9,828 nt of DNA from Dehalococcoidales bacterium (GTDB taxonomy: Bacteria > Chloroflexota > Dehalococcoidia > Dehalococcoidales > ARS1013), in contig NZEH01000039.1 in the NCBI GenBank assembly GCA_002690375.1, positions 1 through 9,828 of the forward strand, given 5' to 3'. The translations under genes were made by a program, and so were the position numbers. Below are positions 6,259 through 9,828 of this stretch, one piece after another. The notes beneath the pieces were generated by a model that did no database searches, had not been told where the DNA came from, and worked only from the letters and a program-made list of their open reading frames with translations. Each line of letters starts with the position of its first letter. Within the stretch, counting starts at the first letter, position 1.

Positions 6259-7638
6259 ATGAAAAGCCGAGTACTGCTGGTTTTCCCTGCGTATGATGGA
6301 TTGTTATCTGAAACACCACCTGTAGGCATAACCTATATTGCCTCTTATGTGCTTCAGAAGCTATCTTCTTCTCAAGTCAAGATCATTGATTGCAGTAAAG
6401 ATGGATTCTCTGAAGAAAGTTGGCTAAAGGAGCTTAATGATTTTCAGCCGGATGTGGTAGGGATTAGCGTACAGACCCTGAACTACCCGTCAGCAAGGAA
6501 AATTACCCGAGTTACCAGACAATATGACCCGGACATCCTGTTAGTTATGGGCGGAGTTAATGCCACTCTGGACCCAGAGAAATGCCTTAAGCATTGCGAC
6601 ATAGTTGTGCGAGGGGAAGGAGAGAAGAGTTTCCTCGAAATTTGTCAAGGCGCCAAATGGGAAGATATCAAAGGGATTTCGTTCAAGAATGAAGAGATGA
6701 TACAGCATAATGAGCCCAGGGAACGGATAAAAGACCTAGACGAAATACCATTCCGTGCCGAACACCTGCTCGACGTTAAAGGATATAAATTTTATCCCAG
6801 TTGGAATTTAATTGGTTCGCGAGGTTGTCCTTATGCCTGCACATTCTGCTGCTCTCCAGTGGTATGGAAACGTGTTGTCAACCTACGAAGCGTAAAAAAC
6901 ATAGTGGACGAGATGGAGTATTTGCAGGCAAAGTATGATATCAAACACATTGACATTTGTGACGATATGATAAACATTTCCCAACAACGGACTTTTGATA
7001 TCTGTCATGAGATAATTGCCAGGGGTCTTCACAACAAGTTAACTTTTGCTTGTTCGATGAGGGCTAACAGACAGCTTGTCTCGTTGGAGCTTTTTCAGAA
7101 ATTAAAAGAGGCCAATTTCATAAAAGTTTGTCTAGGAATAGAGAGCGCCAGCAAGAAAGTCTGTGCCCTGATGAAGAAAAATCTCCCTATTGCAGATGTT
7201 TCAAGATTCATACGGCTCGCGAGAAAAGCGAATATACAATCAGTAGAAGGTTATCTCATTGTCGGCAATTGGGGTGAAACGCTGTGGGACGTGTTAAAAA
7301 CGTGGCGATTTGTTATATTTAATAACATAGAACCCTCTTTTTCCATCTGTACTCCATTTCCAGGAACAGAATTTTACCGTTTACAAAAGAGTAACGGTTA
7401 TCTGACTAAAGAACCCGATTGGACAAATTTCAATCAGTACACACCAATTGCCAGAACCGATAAAATGTCTCGGCTACAGATATTGCTCGTCTACTTCGTA
7501 TCCGTACTACTTTGCCATACCTTACTCTTGATCAGAACAAGAAAATTAACATACGGTCCTTCCGGCTTACTAAAGAGTGTCTTTGCGAGAATAACGACTG
7601 TGACACGGGCAATAAAGTCGTTATACCATGCGGCTTGA
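6259..7638 (+). CDS. B12-binding-domain radical SAM enzyme
   Basis: A 459-residue protein with the two-domain layout of cobalamin-dependent radical SAM enzymes. The N-terminal B12-binding-like Rossmann domain (about 1-130) has PPVGITYIASY (20-30), PDVVGISVQT (64-73), MGGVNAT (97-103) and RGEGE (118-122). It has no DxHxxG, as is usual in this class. The radical SAM domain (about 180-395) has the [4Fe-4S] ligands C190, C194 and C197 (CPYACTFC), followed by an extra C198. GIESAS (293-298) is a SAM-contact motif. PFPGTEFY (366-373) is typical of this superfamily. A hydrophobic helix (about 405-426) may anchor it to the membrane. Relatives methylate unactivated carbon or phosphorus or rearrange carbon skeletons; the substrate here is unknown, perhaps a sugar or the lipid carrier. 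It starts 34 bp after the epimerase with only a weak GAG ribosome site. Confidence 0.87.
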   Translation: MKSRVLLVFPAYDGLLSETPPVGITYIASYVLQKLSSSQVKIIDCSKDGFSEESWLKELNDFQPDVVGISVQTLNYPSARKITRVTRQYDPDILLVMGGVNATLDPEKCLKHCDIVVRGEGEKSFLEICQGAKWEDIKGISFKNEEMIQHNEPRERIKDLDEIPFRAEHLLDVKGYKFYPSWNLIGSRGCPYACTFCCSPVVWKRVVNLRSVKNIVDEMEYLQAKYDIKHIDICDDMINISQQRTFDICHEIIARGLHNKLTFACSMRANRQLVSLELFQKLKEANFIKVCLGIESASKKVCALMKKNLPIADVSRFIRLARKANIQSVEGYLIVGNWGETLWDVLKTWRFVIFNNIEPSFSICTPFPGTEFYRLQKSNGYLTKEPDWTNFNQYTPIARTDKMSRLQILLVYFVSVLLCHTLLLIRTRKLTYGPSGLLKSVFARITTVTRAIKSLYHAA

Positions 7639-7686
7639 CGGGAAAGACTGGAAGCGACAAAATAGACCAGAAATTGGAGTGAGTCA

Positions 7687-8391
7687 GTGCTGAAAAAGCA
7701 TAATGTCCGGAGCAGATTATTAGATAAAATGGCTCAATTTGCTCTGGATAAGCGTAGCTACATACCTTTCTGGAATTTGAATATCGTGTGGCGGTCTCTG
7801 GATAAAAAGGGGGAAAGCATCTTGGATGTTGGTTGTGGGACAGGAATTTCGATGCGAGCTATACTAAAACGGAAGAGATTTTATGCTACTGGTGCGGACA
7901 TATACCGTCCTAATTTAGAAGATGGCAAAGAACACGGGCATTTTGATGAATGTATTCAATGCGATGTGCGTTTACTGCCTTTTAAGAAAAAGAGCTTCGA
8001 CATTGTGCTGGCGCTGGAAGTAATTGAGCATCTCGAAAAGGATGAAGCGCTTTGTTTGCTTAAAGAGATGGAAGCTATTGCTCGTAAACAAATAATCTTA
8101 AGTACGCCGGTAGGCATATGCCCACAGAAACCTCTAGAAGGCGAAAGTCCTTACGAAGAACACAGATCTTACTGGAATCCTGTTCATTTCAAGGGAATGG
8201 GATACACGGTTAGGGGATGCGGGTTTGGCTATATGAGCGGTAGTGAATTTCTGAGCCCCCGTCGGTTGCCACGATTCTTAATCCCCCTACGACACCTCGT
8301 CTGGCTTTTAGCTTCACCTCTAGTGTATTTCCTGCCCCGGTTGGCAGGCGGGATGGTATGTACTAAACATTTAGCATCAAGGAATAGCTAA
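7687..8391 (+). CDS. Class I SAM-dependent methyltransferase (GTG start)
   Basis: A 234-residue methyltransferase. GTG 7687 is chosen because GGAG at 7676-7679 sits 7 nt upstream; the next in-frame ATG is 14 codons on and would trim the N-terminal helix. Motif I is ILDVGCGTGI (45-54), D71 (GADIYRP) closes strand 2, the acidic D93 (QCDV) is the adenine-side residue, EVIEHL (111-116) is motif IV, and the strand-5 turn is LSTPVG (138-143). SPYEEHRSYW (154-163) is a substrate-loop segment seen in glycan and lipid methyltransferases. The C-terminus (about 196-218) is hydrophobic and Pro/Arg-rich, suggesting membrane contact. It is only weakly similar to the methyltransferase at 3291. It directly follows the radical SAM gene, suggesting the two modify the same product (inference). 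Confidence 0.85.
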   Translation: MLKKHNVRSRLLDKMAQFALDKRSYIPFWNLNIVWRSLDKKGESILDVGCGTGISMRAILKRKRFYATGADIYRPNLEDGKEHGHFDECIQCDVRLLPFKKKSFDIVLALEVIEHLEKDEALCLLKEMEAIARKQIILSTPVGICPQKPLEGESPYEEHRSYWNPVHFKGMGYTVRGCGFGYMSGSEFLSPRRLPRFLIPLRHLVWLLASPLVYFLPRLAGGMVCTKHLASRNS

Positions 8392-8396
8392 TGGCT

Positions 8397-8401
8397 GGAG
8401 G
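8397..8401 (+). promoter_or_regulatory. Ribosome binding site of small ORF
   Basis: GGAGG lies 8 nt before ATG 8410, an ideal distance. No other start codon with a longer frame uses it. This is the main support for the 42-residue ORF at 8410. A competing ATG at 8391, overlapping the previous TAA, opens only a 23-codon frame to 8462. Confidence 0.6.
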
Positions 8402-8409
8402 CATGGAAC

Positions 8410-8538
8410 ATGGTGACCCTGAGGTATTTGTACCAAATGATAAATTGTTGTCTCGCTGTTGACATTACCCTTGCCATTTATTTTGTGATAGCCTTGAGCC
8501 AGAGAAATAAAGAGCAGGCGGTATGGAGGATCCATTGA
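8410..8538 (+). CDS. Small single-helix membrane protein, 42 residues
   Basis: This ORF fills the otherwise empty 131-bp gap before the third glycosyltransferase. It begins MVTLRYLYQM and ends with the basic/polar tail QRNKEQAVWRIH. Residues 11-29 form one hydrophobic helix (INCCLAVDITLAIYFVIAL) with two adjacent Cys and a single Asp at 18. GGAGG lies 8 nt before the ATG. Its TGA (8536-8538) overlaps a TTG (8535) that is an alternative start of the glycosyltransferase, itself preceded by GGAGG. Such TTGA coupling suggests co-translation and perhaps a small partner of that enzyme, which also has a membrane tail (inference). I recognise no family. It could be chance, but the ribosome site, full-length fit and helix favour a real gene. 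Confidence 0.5.
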   Translation: MVTLRYLYQMINCCLAVDITLAIYFVIALSQRNKEQAVWRIH

Positions 8539-9458
8539 AGACATCCGTGGTTATAGCTACCAGGAATAGCATCGACACTATTGATAAATGCCTGTCTTCG
8601 TTAATTCCATACCAACAGCGGGGACATATCGGCCAGATTATCGTGGTGGCCGGCCACAGCACGGATGGGACGATAGAAGCAGTAAAAAAATACCCAGTGC
8701 AGCTTATCTTCGACGAAAATAAAGGCTTTAATGCCGCTTGCAATCTTGGTTGGCACAATGCAAGAGAAGAGATCGTGCTCTTCATCGATGCCGATGCCTA
8801 TCTTGGCCCTGGCTTTTTCCCGTCTATCCATGAGTTCTTTAGTGATGAGACAATAGGTATAGTTGGCGCTCAGGAAAAAGCAGTAATAACCAACAGCATT
8901 ACCAAGGCTATCGGGCAGTGGTGGCTTTATCATGCTGACAACCTGAAAAAAATAATGAGTAGCTCCTCATTATCTTGGTTCCAACGCTTATATCGTAGAG
9001 CCGCTTTTGGGGGGTCGCAAATAACCACTTCTGGGCCGTGCTACGCCGTCCGGCTTAGCTGCCTTGAAGCCGTGGCTGGATTTGACGAGAAACACATACT
9101 GGGAGGAGAAGATATCCAGCTGTCTCAAAGAATAATAGACAACGGCTGGAGGGTAACATGGTGGATCGACGCCCCACTATATCATCATCCAAGACGTGAC
9201 CTAAAGAGCCTGATAAGCCAACGGTTTGACTGGGGCAAAGGGGATGCTGTCATACACAAACAGGAGCTGAAGCTGAAACCACATCAATATGCCCTTCACT
9301 TGCTCGCTCACCTGAGCTCGCCCCTTCTGGGGCTAGCAATAGCTGTTCGCTTCAAAAACCCCCTACACCTATTGCTCATCCCCATGGCTCATTATACCTG
9401 GATTATTGGCTATCTACCGGTTATAATCGGACGCCAGTCTGGAAACAATGTCGAATAA
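8523..9458 (+). CDS. GT2 glycosyltransferase with C-terminal membrane segment
   Basis: From ATG 8523 the protein has 311 residues. An alternative TTG at 8535 gives MKTSVVIATRN, the usual GT2 opening, and has GGAGG (8525-8529) 5 nt upstream; it is a serious rival, as ATG 8523 has only the poor AGGCGG. The GT-A domain has SVVIATRN (8-15), the loop VAGHSTDGT (42-50), the metal-binding FIDADAYLG (87-95; D89, D91) and GGEDIQLSQR (194-203), with E196-D197 as probable base and acceptor contacts. Residues about 256-275 and 280-303 are hydrophobic, suggesting one or two membrane helices and action on a lipid-linked glycan at the inner leaflet. The last 11 bases overlap the flippase start, so the two are coupled. 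Donor and acceptor are unknown. Confidence 0.87.
   Translation: MEDPLKTSVVIATRNSIDTIDKCLSSLIPYQQRGHIGQIIVVAGHSTDGTIEAVKKYPVQLIFDENKGFNAACNLGWHNAREEIVLFIDADAYLGPGFFPSIHEFFSDETIGIVGAQEKAVITNSITKAIGQWWLYHADNLKKIMSSSSLSWFQRLYRRAAFGGSQITTSGPCYAVRLSCLEAVAGFDEKHILGGEDIQLSQRIIDNGWRVTWWIDAPLYHHPRRDLKSLISQRFDWGKGDAVIHKQELKLKPHQYALHLLAHLSSPLLGLAIAVRFKNPLHLLLIPMAHYTWIIGYLPVIIGRQSGNNVE
8525..8529 (+). promoter_or_regulatory. Internal ribosome site favouring TTG 8535 start
   Basis: GGAGG lies 5 nt before TTG 8535, inside the first codons of the longer reading frame from ATG 8523. Together with the overlapping TGA of the small ORF (8536-8538), it makes TTG 8535 a plausible true start of the third glycosyltransferase, four codons shorter. 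Confidence 0.45.
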
Positions 9459-9828
9459 ACCATTCCACAATGTACAGCATTACCTCATTGAAATAATTAC
9501 TTCAGTCGGTCTTGTGCAAAGGTTGAAGGCCATTTGGGGTATATCTTTATTTTCTAATGCCTTTTACCTGATGATGAGGTCGGTCGTCGATTCCCTGGTG
9601 GGTTTTGTTTTCTGGATAATAGCCGCCCGACTCTACACCCCTCAAGAGGTAGGACTCGCTTCGGCAACTATCTCAATTATTGCCCTACTCGGTTTCCTCT
9701 CTATGGTAGGGGTAAATTGGGGACTCATGCGATATCTGCCCGATTCTGGGAACAAAACCAGAGACCTAATAAACTCCAGTTTTACCGTAACTGCATTAGC
9801 GGCACTGGCGGTTTCCATAGTTTTTTTG
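9448..9828 (+). CDS. Wzx-type polysaccharide flippase, 3' end missing
   Basis: The frame from ATG 9448 stays open for 127 codons to the window edge and overlaps the preceding gene by 11 bp. It looks like the N-terminus of a MOP/PST-superfamily flippase, which moves lipid-linked oligosaccharide across the inner membrane. After an amphipathic lead (about 1-30) come hydrophobic segments at about 46-60, 70-92 and 112-127. Typical family features are SLVGFVFWIIAARLY (49-63), TPQEVGLASA (64-73) and GLMRYLP (92-98), the turn between the first helices. Complete members have about 420-500 residues and 12-14 helices, so roughly a quarter is visible. Only a weak GGA precedes the ATG, consistent with translational coupling to the glycosyltransferase. 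A role as exporter of this locus's glycan fits the neighbours. Confidence 0.85.
   Translation, partial: MSNKPFHNVQHYLIEIITSVGLVQRLKAIWGISLFSNAFYLMMRSVVDSLVGFVFWIIAARLYTPQEVGLASATISIIALLGFLSMVGVNWGLMRYLPDSGNKTRDLINSSFTVTALAALAVSIVFL

Noticed and set aside
6949..6966. TTGACA followed by TATGAT inside the radical SAM gene
   Set aside because: The spacing is only about 10 bp and the site is internal to a well-supported coding region.
7635..7682. TTG overlapping the radical SAM stop, opening a 15-codon frame towards the next gene
   Set aside because: It stops 4 nt short of GTG 7687, does not overlap it, and uses a rare start without a ribosome site. This does not match the bracketed micro-ORF pattern.
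8391..8462. 23-codon ORF whose ATG overlaps the previous TAA
   Set aside because: It has no ribosome site of its own, no hydrophobic or known motif, and is out of frame with the better-supported 42-residue ORF. Its ATG at 8391 is probably chance.
8459..8464. Perfect TTGACA, a possible -35 box for a promoter before the third glycosyltransferase
   Set aside because: At 17 bp the next hexamer is TTTGTG, and the best alternative, TGTGAT, needs a 19-bp spacer. It also lies inside the coding frame of the 42-residue ORF, where GTT-GAC-A is simply Val-Asp.
1..9828. CRISPR arrays, tRNA or rRNA genes, insertion-sequence ends
   Set aside because: I saw no regularly spaced repeats, tRNA-like cloverleaf segments, transposase motifs or terminal inverted repeats in the non-coding stretches, all of which are 134 bp or shorter.

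Overview
The window is a gene-dense bacterial glycan-biosynthesis locus. All genes lie on the + strand with short gaps or overlaps, which suggests one or two long operons. Base composition looks like the low-to-mid 40s % GC by eye. Several starts have strong Shine-Dalgarno sequences (AAGGAGG, AGGAGG), and one gene appears to use GTG. A cobalamin-type radical SAM enzyme is oxygen-sensitive chemistry and fits an anaerobe, perhaps from an uncultivated lineage. I cannot assign a phylum from the sequence.

Layout. 2-586: 3' part of a small-type transaldolase. 601-1311 and 1304-2281: two overlapping family-2 glycosyltransferases (GT2). 2297-3241: extended SDR sugar-nucleotide epimerase. 3291-4019: SAM methyltransferase. 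4090-5115: second extended SDR. 5116-5249: the longest gap (134 bp), with a strong ribosome site feeding a 5-codon ORF, then a hairpin followed by five T. 5250-6224: a close look-alike of GDP-mannose 3,5-epimerase. 6259-7638: B12-binding radical SAM enzyme. 7687-8391: second SAM methyltransferase. 8410-8538: an unlisted 42-residue, single-membrane-helix ORF with its own GGAGG. 8523-9458: third GT2 with a hydrophobic C-terminus. 9448-9828: start of a Wzx-type flippase that runs off the end.

How the genes may work together (inference). The three SDR enzymes make nucleotide sugars, one probably in the GDP-mannose to GDP-L-galactose/L-gulose direction. The GT2 enzymes assemble a lipid-linked oligosaccharide. 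The two methyltransferases and the radical SAM protein decorate it or its precursors, and the flippase exports it. The transaldolase may supply a sugar phosphate, possibly of unusual chain length. This points to an O-antigen, capsule or S-layer-glycan type locus.

The gene families are ordinary for such loci. The most unusual signals are in the gaps. Two consecutive junctions each carry a tiny basic ORF that starts on the previous stop (ATGA) and stops on the next start (ATGA), and both begin MKLK. There is also a leader-peptide/hairpin arrangement before the GDP-mannose epimerase and a hidden small membrane-protein gene before the third GT2. I found no RNA genes, CRISPR array, insertion sequence or convincing promoter, and no gene-free stretch longer than 134 bp.
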